NCBI GenBank assembly: GCA_016744855.1
Contig: JADGDO010000016.1
Location: 1-64,000, forward strand
Reading direction: 5' to 3'
Source: Candidatus Fermentibacteraceae bacterium
GTDB taxonomy: Bacteria; Fermentibacterota; Fermentibacteria; Fermentibacterales; JCC-6
DNA: 64,000 nucleotides
In this document: positions 41,285 through 49,684 of the stretch, in pieces
How the letters are laid out: every line of letters begins with the position of its first letter
Numbering within the stretch: the stretch's first letter is position 1
Position numbers and translations under genes: made by a program
Notes under the pieces: model-generated
What the model saw: only the letters and a program-made list of their open reading frames with translations
Told to the model about the DNA's origin: nothing
Database searches by the model: none

Positions 41285-41326
41285 GATTATGTGAAACCTA
41301 ACACACAGAAAGCCAAAGAGGCCATA

Positions 41327-42646
41327 GTGAATTCAAGACCGGTAATACTTTTTGCAGGAGGAACAGATCCAAGCGGTGGAGCAGGTTTGGCAGCTGACTT
41401 AAAAAGCTGTTCTGCTCTCGGAGGACACGGTTGTATCTCCGTTACTGCGATAACGATACAGAATAGTGGTGGTGTCGACTCATGGATTCCGGTAAAGCCT
41501 TCTAAAATCATTGATCAGATGAACGCAACCTGTGACGACGGTTTGCCGGATGGTGTAAAAACCGGAATGCTCGGCAGCAGAGAAGCAGTTAAGGCTGTTG
41601 CTTCGGTTATCAGCACTAGATTGAAGGCAGTTCCCTACGTTCTCGACCCAGTCATGGTTGCAGGGTCGGGAGACGGCCTCGCAGAAGAAAGCCTTGAAGC
41701 AGCAATCATTGAACACCTTCTTCCTCTTGCAACTCTTGTAACACCGAACCTTGATGAGGCGGAGGCCTTTACCGGGAAACCCGTCAGAGACCGGGGTGCG
41801 ATGGAGAAGGCAGCTATCGAGATAAAAGCAATGGGGGCTCAGAATGTGCTTCTCAAAGGGGGGCATCTGGAGGGAGAACCTGCCGATGTGCTTGTTTCTT
41901 CGAAGGGAATTACCTGGTTTCCAGGTAGCAGGATCGTTCCTGGGAAAGTCCACGGTACAGGCTGTACACTTGCCTCTGCCTGTGCTACTCTCCTGGCTGC
42001 CGGGTATTCACCTGAAAAAGCTGTAGGAAACTCGCTGGCCTATCTCAGAGGGGCAATAGCCGGAAGCTTCCAAAGAGATCTTGGCGTGCTTCTGGGACAT
42101 TTCGCTCCGATGGGAGCACTTCCCGGCGTGAATGATGGAGGAGCGTTCTACAAAACTCCAAGATTCTGCCCCTCCTGTGCCGGAGAACTTGTAAAGGCAG
42201 AACCACATCCAATCTGTGGCAGATGCGGGTTAATCTTCTACCGAAATCCCCTACCGGCAGTAATACTTCTACTCGAAAAGAAGGGTGAAGTGCTTCTGGC
42301 TCGAAGAGCAATGGCACCTGCAAAGGGTGAACTAGGATTCCCAGGTGGTTTCGTCGACCTTGGTGAATCCCCCGAAATGGCTGCTATGCGTGAGCTTAAA
42401 GAGGAGACCACACTAACTGGTGCATCTTTAGAACTAATAGGGTCAGACATGGACCATACCGATTATGGTAGTGTTGTACTATACATCTACAGAGTAAGGA
42501 ACTGGCAGGGAACGCCTCTTGCATCAGATGATGTAGCTGAATTGATTTGGACCGAGGTAAATGAAATTCCAGGATTGGCCTTCAAAGCCCACGATAGATT
42601 AGCGGAAAGAGTTAAAAACGAAGGGAGCTATAATGGCACTTGTTAA
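41327..42646 (+). CDS. thiD: ThiD (HMP-P kinase) fused to zinc-ribbon Nudix hydrolase
   Basis: A 439-residue two-enzyme fusion. Residues 1-250 are ThiD, which phosphorylates hydroxymethylpyrimidine (phosphate) for thiamine synthesis: GGTDPSGGAGLAADL, DGVKTGML, LDPVMVAGSG, TPNLDEAEAFTG, LLKGGH, GTGCTLASA. A zinc ribbon (FCPSC...ICGRC) then leads into a Nudix domain with the box GFVDLGESPEMAAMRE-LKEE, in which the late Gly of GX5EX7REUXEEXGU is Thr. Nudix proteins hydrolyse nucleoside-diphosphate-X compounds; a thiamine-pyrophosphate or damaged pyrimidine substrate is possible. The GTG at 41327 was chosen because AAAGAGG lies five bases upstream; GTG at 41291 has none. Confidence 0.9.
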   Translation: MNSRPVILFAGGTDPSGGAGLAADLKSCSALGGHGCISVTAITIQNSGGVDSWIPVKPSKIIDQMNATCDDGLPDGVKTGMLGSREAVKAVASVISTRLKAVPYVLDPVMVAGSGDGLAEESLEAAIIEHLLPLATLVTPNLDEAEAFTGKPVRDRGAMEKAAIEIKAMGAQNVLLKGGHLEGEPADVLVSSKGITWFPGSRIVPGKVHGTGCTLASACATLLAAGYSPEKAVGNSLAYLRGAIAGSFQRDLGVLLGHFAPMGALPGVNDGGAFYKTPRFCPSCAGELVKAEPHPICGRCGLIFYRNPLPAVILLLEKKGEVLLARRAMAPAKGELGFPGGFVDLGESPEMAAMRELKEETTLTGASLELIGSDMDHTDYGSVVLYIYRVRNWQGTPLASDDVAELIWTEVNEIPGLAFKAHDRLAERVKNEGSYNGTC

Positions 42647-42845
42647 ATGTGCATGGTGTAAGGGAACAGGTATTGACGGTGTTGGCGATTCACCTTGCGA
42701 TGTTTGTGGTGGAGACGGTTACTTGAATGTTCCCGAACCGGCAACTCCTTGTGCCAGGTGTAAAGGAGCCGGCAAAATTTACAATGAAGTGCTTGAAGAA
42801 TTCGGCAGTTGTGGTGGATGCAACGGTTCGGGTTGGGCCAACTGA
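42633..42845 (+). CDS. mini DnaJ-type zinc-finger protein
   Basis: A 70-residue protein consisting almost only of four CxxCxGxG repeats: CAWCKGTG, CDVCGGDG, CARCKGAG, CGGCNGSG. They would bind two zinc ions as in the cysteine-rich domain of DnaJ, but there is no J domain or substrate-binding domain. AAGGGAG precedes the ATG and the start overlaps the thiD-nudix stop by 14 bp, so the two are co-translated. It could be a small redox or zinc chaperone; function is unknown. Confidence 0.88.
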   Translation: MALVKCAWCKGTGIDGVGDSPCDVCGGDGYLNVPEPATPCARCKGAGKIYNEVLEEFGSCGGCNGSGWAN

Positions 42846-42860
42846 GAATTTGATAGAAAA

Positions 42861-42898
42861 AGGGTGTCAATCTCGATAACGAGATGACACCCCTTTTT
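42861..42898. terminator. bidirectional rho-independent terminator
   Basis: GGGTGTCA-A-TCTCG (from 42862) pairs with CGAGA-TGACACCC around an ATAA loop. It is flanked by AAAAA on one side and TTTTT on the other, serving the convergent zinc-finger and helicase genes. Confidence 0.85.
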
Positions 42899-42910
42899 AT
42901 TTATTAGAAG

Positions 42911-44350
42911 CTAATAGCTATTTTGCTGTCTTCTTCCACCGGAACGGTTAGCATTCGAACTTCCCTGAGAACGACCGCCCCTGCGCCCGCCGTTTCTTCG
43001 GCTTCCACCGCTTCTTCCACCACCGCTTCTGCTTGTATTGTTCCAGCTGCCTTTCGGGGCCGAGCTGCCTCTTCCAAAATTCTTCGGTGCTGGTTTAAGA
43101 GATTTTGAAGCTTCCTCGCTGTGATATGCATGATGCATATCTGCAGGTACCTGGCTTCCTAGAAGTTTTTCGATCTCTCTTAGATATGATCTGTCTTCGG
43201 AAGTGCAGAAGGAAATGGCATCACCCTCTGAACCTGCTCTTGCAGTACGACCGATTCTGTGTACATAGGTCTCGGATTCCACAGGAAGATCATAGTTGAA
43301 AACATGGGTTATATCATCAACATCCAACCCTCGGGCGGCAACATCAGTAGCGACAAGAACACGGTAATGACCTTTCTTGAAGCCATCCAGTGCTCTCGTT
43401 CTCATAGCCTGACTTTTGTTGCCATGTATAGCTGTTGCTTTTATTCCCAGAGCAGCAAGTTTCTTTGAAACCTTGTTTGCCGTGTGTTTCATCTGTGTGA
43501 AAATAATTGCTTTTTTTACTTTTCTGTCATCAAGCATAGATGCAAGAAGAGAATCCTTGTTTCCCTTATCTACAAATAGTACCTTCTGTGTAATACTGTC
43601 TAGAGTTGGCTTGTCAGGCTCAATTGTAATACGAACAGGATCTTTTACCATTGTTTTTGCAAGCAATTCCATTTTGGGTGCCATCGTTGCAGAAAAGAAG
43701 AGAGTTTGACGGGTGTCCGGAATTTCTTCAAGAACTTTATTGATATCATGGATGAATCCCATATCCAGCATGCGGTCGACCTCATCGAGGATGAAGACCT
43801 CTACCTCGTCAAGGTGAATGAAGCCCTGTGACATCAGATCAAGAAGCCTGCCGGGAGTGGCAACAAGAATATCAACACCCCTGTTAAGTGCCTTAACCTG
43901 ACTGTACTGTTTAACTCCTCCGAAAATCACAAAATGATGAAGGTTTAAATACTTCCCATAGGTCAATACACTGTCGCCGATCTGGGCAGCGAGTTCCCTT
44001 GTAGGAGCAAGAATTAAAGCTCTTGGAGTTCCTCTTCTTGGTCTGGTTTTGTGACGGGAAAGGCGCTGAAGTAAAGGGAGGGTGAAAGCAGCTGTCTTAC
44101 CGGTACCGGTTTGGGCAGTTCCAAGAAGATCCCTGCCTTCAACAAGGTGAGGAATAGATTTCTCCTGAATTGGTGTAGGTGTTACATATCCTTCAAGTGC
44201 AATTGCCTGCTGAACAGCAGGGATAAGAGCACCAAAAGCTCCATCCAGCGGCTTTTCCAGAGGTTTTGGAGTGAGCCTTGGACGGTGCACCTGTTTCGGT
44301 TCAGAACTGCGATAACGTCTTCTAGACGCATTTGATGCGTAATTTTTCAT
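42911..44350 (-). CDS. rhlE: DEAD-box RNA helicase, RhlE type
   Basis: A 479-residue ATP-dependent RNA helicase: Q motif (GYVTPTPIQEKSIP), motif I AQTGTGKT, Ia PTRELAAQ, Ib TPGRLLDL, II DEVD, III SATM, V VATDVAARGLDVD, VI HRIGRTARAG. Motif II reads DEVD instead of DEAD, a tolerated variant. The C-terminal 60 residues are Gly/Arg/Ser-rich (GGRSGGSRRNGGRRGGRSQG), an RNA-binding tail. A 5' leader of about 190 nt with hairpins lies between promoter and ATG, suggesting post-transcriptional, for example cold, control as known for other DEAD-box genes. Confidence 0.94.
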   Translation of the reverse strand: MKNYASNASRRRYRSSEPKQVHRPRLTPKPLEKPLDGAFGALIPAVQQAIALEGYVTPTPIQEKSIPHLVEGRDLLGTAQTGTGKTAAFTLPLLQRLSRHKTRPRRGTPRALILAPTRELAAQIGDSVLTYGKYLNLHHFVIFGGVKQYSQVKALNRGVDILVATPGRLLDLMSQGFIHLDEVEVFILDEVDRMLDMGFIHDINKVLEEIPDTRQTLFFSATMAPKMELLAKTMVKDPVRITIEPDKPTLDSITQKVLFVDKGNKDSLLASMLDDRKVKKAIIFTQMKHTANKVSKKLAALGIKATAIHGNKSQAMRTRALDGFKKGHYRVLVATDVAARGLDVDDITHVFNYDLPVESETYVHRIGRTARAGSEGDAISFCTSEDRSYLREIEKLLGSQVPADMHHAYHSEEASKSLKPAPKNFGRGSSAPKGSWNNTSRSGGGRSGGSRRNGGRRGGRSQGSSNANRSGGRRQQNSY

Positions 44351-44540
44351 TAATTTTCCTGGTCCGGGGTTAATACAAATCTCTACCCGCCGGACGCGTG
44401 GGAAAGAAAGGACCGCAACAAATGCGGTAGTCGAGCATCCGATAATATTGAATGGGATGCGCGGTATTTACTGACTGGCAACACCTGGGACGGGATCACC
44501 ACTGGTCAGCGAAACCGTCGCGAGAGATAAGCCTCTCAGT
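44351..44540 (-). promoter_or_regulatory. long structured 5' leader of rhlE
   Basis: Between the promoter and the helicase ATG about 190 nt hold several inverted repeats on the minus strand: GAGAGGCTTATCTCTC (44522-44537), GCATCCCATTCAATATTATCGGATGC as a long-loop pair (about 44435-44460), and CCGCATTTGTTGCGG (44412-44426). No open frame with an SD is found in the leader. A regulatory RNA element or cold-responsive 5' UTR is likely; no known riboswitch class is recognised. Confidence 0.5.
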
Positions 44541-44544
44541 TTGT

Positions 44545-44573
44545 AATATACACAAACACCTTAAAACAGGCAA
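44545..44573 (-). promoter_or_regulatory. promoter of rhlE
   Basis: On the minus strand TTGCCT (44568-44573) and TATATT (44545-44550) are 17 bp apart. Confidence 0.6.
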
Positions 44574-44596
44574 ATTACGGAAACCCGACGCGGGAT

Positions 44597-45304
44597 TTAT
44601 TCACTCCTCTTCATCAGCTCTTCAAAGTATTCGGGTACTTTCGCTTCAAAAGTCATTTTTTCTTTTGAGTGCGGATGGGTGATTATCAGTTTAGCTGCGT
44701 GCAGAGCAAGTTTTCCCTTTTCCTTGACTCCGTACCTTTTGTCAGCAAAAACAGGGTGACCCATGTCTGAAAAGTGAACACGTATCTGATTCTTTCTACC
44801 TGTTAACAGATCGACTTCAACAAAGCTGTAGAGGTCTGTCTCGCGAAGAACACGGTATCCGGTTCTTGCAAGCTTTCCGGATTTTTCATCGTCTGTTGAA
44901 TGCATTTTGTATGTACTGTCCTCTGTGAGATATGAGGTGACCAAACCTTCCTTTTCTTTCAGAGAACCGTGAACAACAGCATAATATGTTTTCTCGAACT
45001 GATGCCATTTATCCTGTAGATAGAGTTTAGCCTGCGGTGTTTTAGCAAACAGAATGATGCCGGATGTGTCTCTGTCGAGACGGTGAACAATGTAAACACG
45101 ATTCTGTGATTTTCTGTTTCCCTTTTTTACATACTCCCTTAGAAGGTAGTAAGCTGTGTTTTCCTTTACCTTGTCTGTGCCCATGGTAAGCAATCCACTG
45201 ATCTTATCTATAACCAGAATGTCTCTATCCTCGTGCAGGATAGATATCCCCCTGGGCCAGTGTCTTCGCGAAGGAACCTTGAGAACAGTTTTTTTCTCCG
45301 GCAT
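44597..45304 (-). CDS. RluA-family RNA pseudouridine synthase
   Basis: A 235-residue pseudouridine synthase. VYIVHRLDRDTSGIILFAKT carries the catalytic Asp in HRLDxxTSG; earlier ILHEDRDILVIDKISGLLTM and later VDLLTGRKNQIRVHF and GHPVFADKRYG are the other family motifs. There is no N-terminal S4 domain. It isomerises uridine in rRNA or tRNA; the target cannot be told from sequence. It is the last gene of the YehS-VF530-RluA run and ends just before the rhlE promoter. Confidence 0.93.
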   Translation of the reverse strand: MPEKKTVLKVPSRRHWPRGISILHEDRDILVIDKISGLLTMGTDKVKENTAYYLLREYVKKGNRKSQNRVYIVHRLDRDTSGIILFAKTPQAKLYLQDKWHQFEKTYYAVVHGSLKEKEGLVTSYLTEDSTYKMHSTDDEKSGKLARTGYRVLRETDLYSFVEVDLLTGRKNQIRVHFSDMGHPVFADKRYGVKEKGKLALHAAKLIITHPHSKEKMTFEAKVPEYFEELMKRSE

Positions 45305-45328
45305 AATCTTTACTCCAAAAAAGAATAG

Positions 45329-45598
45329 CTATCTTCTATTAAGACGCTTCATCTCTGTTTTTCTACGTTTTCGTTTTTCTCTCTTAACTGTGACAAGGTA
45401 GAGCTCTTCTACTTTTTTCCTCGCCCATGGGGTTTTACGAAGAAATTTCAAACTGGACTTCACTGAAGGGTCAGTGTCGAAACAGCGTATCTTTATGAGC
45501 TGGCCCAAATCCTCCCAGCCATAAGATTCCTGAAGTTTAACTACAATTTGCTCAAGTGTAATCCCGTGAAGGGGATTGTTGATCTGCTGTTCAGACAT
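45329..45598 (-). CDS. VF530 / DUF2132 family small protein
   Basis: An 89-residue protein matching the VF530 DNA-binding family almost throughout: [48 protein letters not shown] and KVEELYL, with a basic tail ([18 protein letters not shown]). The Vibrio fischeri homologue has a helical DNA-binding fold. It lies 9 bp after yehS and 24 bp before the RluA gene, so it is co-transcribed. Confidence 0.93.
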   Translation of the reverse strand: MSEQQINNPLHGITLEQIVVKLQESYGWEDLGQLIKIRCFDTDPSVKSSLKFLRKTPWARKKVEELYLVTVKREKRKRRKTEMKRLNRR

Positions 45599-45607
45599 AT
45601 TACTGAT

Positions 45608-46078
45608 TTACTCCTCTGCACTAGGGCGATACTTCAACTGAACACCCTTGAGAAATCTGCGTAGAGTCTGATCATTGCACTCCCGGTAATGTTTGTGCGA
45701 TGGTTTGCGAAAAAGCGAGCTCAACTCGTGTTTGCTGAATGTGAAGCCTGCCAGATTCATGATTTCAAGAATGTCTTCAGCTTTCAGATTCAAAGCAATT
45801 CTTAGTTTTTTGAAAATCATATTGTTCGTCAATTTCTGCTCCGGTTGCTGTATCGGACCATCTTTGGCCCCTCTTAACTCAACAATCAAACCGTTAAGAA
45901 ACTGAGAAAACTGAACATCGGTACATTTCTGAAAATCTGGGTTATCTTCCCGACTGAGCCAGTTACAAACCTGATTTCTTGTTACCTGCAGCTCGGAGTG
46001 AGCAAAAATCTTTATCATTCCGGAATCATTGATATCAAGGGAATAGCGAATACGTCGCATGACATCATTGTTAAACAC
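45608..46078 (-). CDS. yehS: DUF1456 (YehS) family protein
   Basis: A 156-residue protein with two copies of the DUF1456 domain: NDVMRRIRYSLDINDSGMIKIFAHSELQVTRNQVCNWL and NNMIFKKLRIALNLKAEDILEIMNLAGFTFSKHELSSLFRKP, each followed by a C-D-xx-L/F-xx-FLNG/FLKG segment. The family is widespread and has no defined function. GGAG precedes the GTG start. It is the first gene of the run with VF530 and RluA. Confidence 0.93.
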   Translation of the reverse strand: MFNNDVMRRIRYSLDINDSGMIKIFAHSELQVTRNQVCNWLSREDNPDFQKCTDVQFSQFLNGLIVELRGAKDGPIQQPEQKLTNNMIFKKLRIALNLKAEDILEIMNLAGFTFSKHELSSLFRKPSHKHYRECNDQTLRRFLKGVQLKYRPSAEE

Positions 46079-46186
46079 TGGCTCTCCTAACTAAGATTTT
46101 CAATTGGTATCTATTTAATGCAATCAACAGCTTAACATACTGCAAAGCAGGACAAAGGCAGTCTGCGGCTTAAATTAGAGGATTTA

Positions 46187-46217
46187 AAGGTGCCTGCACG
46201 AAATATGCAGACACCTT
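46187..46217 (-). terminator. candidate terminator of the long fabD operon
   Basis: AAGGTG-C-CTGCA pairs with TGCAG-A-CACCTT around a 7-nt loop, 10 bp after the fabD stop on the minus strand. The trailing TTTAAATC is only moderately T-rich. Confidence 0.5.
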
Positions 46218-46226
46218 AGATGGAGA

Positions 46227-47156
46227 TCAGCTCAGTGCGTCGAGGGTTTTCTTGAGGGCATCTGAGTCATGGGTGCCGTAAACAGTGATATCCTTGTTTC
46301 TGGATAAAAGACCCTGGAGAACTCTACCGGGTCCAACTTCAACAAATGTGTCGAATCCGTTTTCTATCATTAGTTTCATTGAATCCGCCCACAAAACAGG
46401 TGAAGTCACCTGTTTGATAAGAAGTTCTCTGCTTTCTTCAACACCGGTGATGTAGTTGGCTGTTACATTAGCAACCAATGCTATACCAGGATCAAAAAAG
46501 GCAGCTTCTCTTACTGGTCTTTCTAGACCTCTTGCCGCGTCATCCATCAACGGGCTGTGCCATGCGCCCGAAACCTTCAGGGGAATAACCCTTCGTGCAC
46601 CGGCATCCTTGCAAAGCTGACCAGCGTATTCAAGAGGGATCTTTGCTCCTGAGATAACAACCTGCCCTTTCGAGTTCATATTTGCAACCCCTACAGGCCC
46701 CTTTGAACTTGCTTTATTAACAATCTCTGTCACTTTTTCCAGATCCATACCAAGAATAGCTTGCATACCCCCGGGATACATATCTGCACACTTCTGCATG
46801 AGTTCACCACGGATTCTGGTAAGTCTTACTGCCGTTTCCGGCATAAGAACACCTGCAGCAACAAGTGCTGAATACTCACCAAGGCTGTGTCCGGCGGTAC
46901 CCTCAGGCTGAATACCGGCAACCTGCAATATTCGAAGCGTAGCTATGCTTACCATCGTGATCGCTGGTTGAGCATAGTTTGTCTGCGTTAGTTTCTCGGC
47001 AGGTCCGCTGCCTATAATATCCGACAACTCATGAAGTCCACTGAATTCATAGCTTCTACCCAGAAAGTCAGCTGCCTCAGGATAATCTTTAAGATGTTCC
47101 TGCATACCAACTGCCTGTGATGCCTGTCCAGGGAACAGAAAGGCAATTCTTCCCAT
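46227..47156 (-). CDS. fabD: malonyl-CoA:ACP transacylase
   Basis: A 309-residue FabD that transfers malonyl from CoA to acyl carrier protein in fatty acid synthesis. FLFPGQASQAVGM is the N-terminal motif (GQGSQ in most), GHSLGEYSAL holds the nucleophilic Ser, RGELMQ the Arg, and GAWHSPLM the catalytic His. The full length is typical. Unusually it is not next to acpP, fabG or fabH but ends a long mixed operon; its ATG overlaps the MFS-SpeE stop as TAATG. Confidence 0.96.
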   Translation of the reverse strand: MGRIAFLFPGQASQAVGMQEHLKDYPEAADFLGRSYEFSGLHELSDIIGSGPAEKLTQTNYAQPAITMVSIATLRILQVAGIQPEGTAGHSLGEYSALVAAGVLMPETAVRLTRIRGELMQKCADMYPGGMQAILGMDLEKVTEIVNKASSKGPVGVANMNSKGQVVISGAKIPLEYAGQLCKDAGARRVIPLKVSGAWHSPLMDDAARGLERPVREAAFFDPGIALVANVTANYITGVEESRELLIKQVTSPVLWADSMKLMIENGFDTFVEVGPGRVLQGLLSRNKDITVYGTHDSDALKKTLDALS

Positions 47157-49684
47157 TAAAATTCCTCCTGTGCAAGAGATTGCGCCCTGTTTATTTCTAT
47201 TACCAAATCAAGATTCCTCTGCCACTCCGGATCAGCTTCCCAAGCCATATCTGCAAGTTCGAGTGCTTCACGGAATCGACCTTCATTATACAAGAGTTCT
47301 GCGCCTGTGGATAGAGCAGCAGAATGCCACCTTCTCCCCATGGCTGTTTCGATCTCTTCACTTTGGAATAAGAGAGCAGCCTGTGGAAGCATAGTATTCC
47401 AGTAAATAATCTGCCCGGTGTGCACCGGACTAGTCTCCTCATCAATGTTCATCGAGAGTATAAGCGACATGTTCTCACCTATAGTTTCCTGTGGATCCCC
47501 TTTGCACTTCCTTATAAGAAACTGGCATGGAGCAAGATCATCAGTATTTGACCGAAGAGGTGATTCAATGGCAGCAATCAGCTCATGGTCAGAAAGAAGA
47601 GGTAGAAGAAACGCCGGCTCATTCTCTCTGAAACCAGTCTGATTGAGTTGCTCAGAGGCTGCTCTGTCACTGAACATAGCTGCAAGATCGAGATGAAGAG
47701 GCTCTGCAGAACCTATCAGTATTGCATGTCTACCACCGGCAGGATGCAGAGCAGCATGGGGAAAAACTCGACTCCAGGTTGACAAAATCCTTGAAAATTC
47801 CTCAACAGGCAACTTGTGGAGTGGTACCCATTGGGCAGCTACCCCGTCTGCCTCAAGTTTTGAAAGAACAAGAGAATAGTACTCTTCAGTATAAAGAAGC
47901 CAGCTTTCACTAGAACCTGGATGTGTAGCATCACACACAATCAGATCAAACTTTCTGTCTGAACCCAGCAGGAAGTTTCTTCCGTCATCACCAACCAGCT
48001 CAAATCTGCTGTCAAGATCAGGGCGGCGATTCTGTTCTGCAAAATGAACTGCTGCAAGAACTACCTCGGGACAAATTTCAGCACATACTAGGGTATCAAT
48101 TGGATGGGTCAACAAAGCTCCGCATGTAATTCCTCCACCCATGGCCACAGCCATAGCCGTTTCAGCATCTGAATTGTATCCCCATGGGAGGTGACCAAGA
48201 AGGTAAAAAGCTTCAAGAGATGCTTGATCAACCGGCACTTCCTCCACACCGTTGATCCTCAGACTTCTGTGGTTGTCCCATTCTCTACCGAAAACAGCAA
48301 CCGTTGCGGTTCTGCCTTCTTGAAAATAAGAAAGAGTCATACCGGCAGGAGGCCTGGAGCCGGGTGAATATGCTGAAAGAACAAGAACAACAGAAAGAAC
48401 TGCGCCAGCAGCAGCAAGCAAAGACAAGGCAAGTCTGCGCGATTTCCAGAAAGCAAAGAAGCCAATAGAGGCGTTAAGGCATGCAAGAAGGAGTACAGAT
48501 GGAGTTACACCGAGAAATCTGAAAAGAACCTGAGAAGCCAGGATAGGTCCGAGTGCAGCACCGAAACAGTTTGCCATTGAGAGAGTACCCACGTCCTCAC
48601 CGAGTTTCTGCTCTCTGGCTGCAGCTTTTACCATCAGAGGGAAGGTAATCCCCATTAAGACAGTTGATGGAAGCATATAAATCATAGCAGTCAGAACATC
48701 ACCTGTGACGCTGCCGGTCCATCCACTTATAAAGGTAAGTTTACGCGAAAGAGACATAAAACTACCCAGTGCAGAAAGTGGAATAACACTTGCAATACCC
48801 AGAAGAATCTGAACAATTCCGAAAGAGACCAGAGGGAATTTGAATGAAGTGGCTATACGCCGGCCGACAATACTTCCAATTCCTATTCCCAGAAGAACCA
48901 TCATTCCCATCGTTGCAAAAGCATATGTACTGTTACCGAGCACAAAAGTCAGCTGGCGGCTCCAGACCATTTCCCAGGAAAGTGCAAGCATTCCACTGGC
49001 AAAATACATCCATAGAAAGAACTGTGCAGGTTTTGCCCCACTCTCTTTCTCCTCTTTTAACGGAGTTTTCACCTTCAGCTCTGAAGATCTGATCAGCAAT
49101 AAAGATACAGTCGTAAGGGTGGCTCCAACCACTAGAGTTAAAATGATTCCGATTGCTTCCAGTAGAAAAAAACCGGCAAGAAATCCACCAAGAGCAGAGC
49201 CTAGAGAATTCAAACCATACAGTCTGGACACTCTCGAGACGCCCCCCTGTCCCTCAACCATCCTTGCCATCGAAGGTACAATTCCACCAGCAAAAAAGGT
49301 TGCAGGAAAAATCATAAGAAGAGCGATTAGGAGTCTTGCTGGAAGCTGGAGGCCCAAGCTGTATAGAACCGGGTAAATAACTGCAGCCAAAGGAGAAATA
49401 AGGAGCGGAATGAAAGAGAAAATTGCTGCACCGGCAGCGGTCACTCTCAAGACGGAAAGAGGGTTTGCTGACTGCTCGGCTTTTCTCCCGAAAAATCTTC
49501 CGCCGAATCCAAGACCAAGCATGAAAGCCGTTAATACAATAGCAGTTGAGTCGATGCTTCCGCCTGTAATTAAAAGCAGCTGGCGGTTCCATGCAATCTG
49601 TGCCAAAAGAATCCCTGAGCCCGACAAAAGAGCGAAAAAAGAAATATTTACGGACCTGATTTTATCATTTACCAAAGTAAACAC
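47156..49684 (-). CDS. MFS-like membrane domain fused to spermidine synthase-like domain
   Basis: An 842-residue protein. Residues 1-430 contain about 12-14 membrane segments of the fused MFS/spermidine synthase family (LTAFMLGLGFGGRFFGR, LYGLNSLGSALGGFLAGF, MANCFGAALGPILAS). Residues 445-690 form a Rossmann aminopropyltransferase-like domain: MAVAMGGGITCGALL, VGDDGRNFL, DLIVCDATHPGSSESWLLYTEEYY. The C-terminus has one TPR-like pair (AELLYNEGRFREALELADMAWEADP). The substrate is unknown in this family. GTG start at 49684, or TTG at 49675 which gives a better distance to AGGGAA. It overlaps the secreted-protein gene upstream and fabD downstream. Confidence 0.88.
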   Translation of the reverse strand: MFTLVNDKIRSVNISFFALLSGSGILLAQIAWNRQLLLITGGSIDSTAIVLTAFMLGLGFGGRFFGRKAEQSANPLSVLRVTAAGAAIFSFIPLLISPLAAVIYPVLYSLGLQLPARLLIALLMIFPATFFAGGIVPSMARMVEGQGGVSRVSRLYGLNSLGSALGGFLAGFFLLEAIGIILTLVVGATLTTVSLLLIRSSELKVKTPLKEEKESGAKPAQFFLWMYFASGMLALSWEMVWSRQLTFVLGNSTYAFATMGMMVLLGIGIGSIVGRRIATSFKFPLVSFGIVQILLGIASVIPLSALGSFMSLSRKLTFISGWTGSVTGDVLTAMIYMLPSTVLMGITFPLMVKAAAREQKLGEDVGTLSMANCFGAALGPILASQVLFRFLGVTPSVLLLACLNASIGFFAFWKSRRLALSLLAAAGAVLSVVLVLSAYSPGSRPPAGMTLSYFQEGRTATVAVFGREWDNHRSLRINGVEEVPVDQASLEAFYLLGHLPWGYNSDAETAMAVAMGGGITCGALLTHPIDTLVCAEICPEVVLAAVHFAEQNRRPDLDSRFELVGDDGRNFLLGSDRKFDLIVCDATHPGSSESWLLYTEEYYSLVLSKLEADGVAAQWVPLHKLPVEEFSRILSTWSRVFPHAALHPAGGRHAILIGSAEPLHLDLAAMFSDRAASEQLNQTGFRENEPAFLLPLLSDHELIAAIESPLRSNTDDLAPCQFLIRKCKGDPQETIGENMSLILSMNIDEETSPVHTGQIIYWNTMLPQAALLFQSEEIETAMGRRWHSAALSTGAELLYNEGRFREALELADMAWEADPEWQRNLDLVIEINRAQSLAQEEF

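Noticed and set aside
44452-44682. 76-codon plus-strand frame in the rhlE leader
   Set aside because: No SD, crosses into the RluA gene antisense, and the region is better explained as a structured leader.
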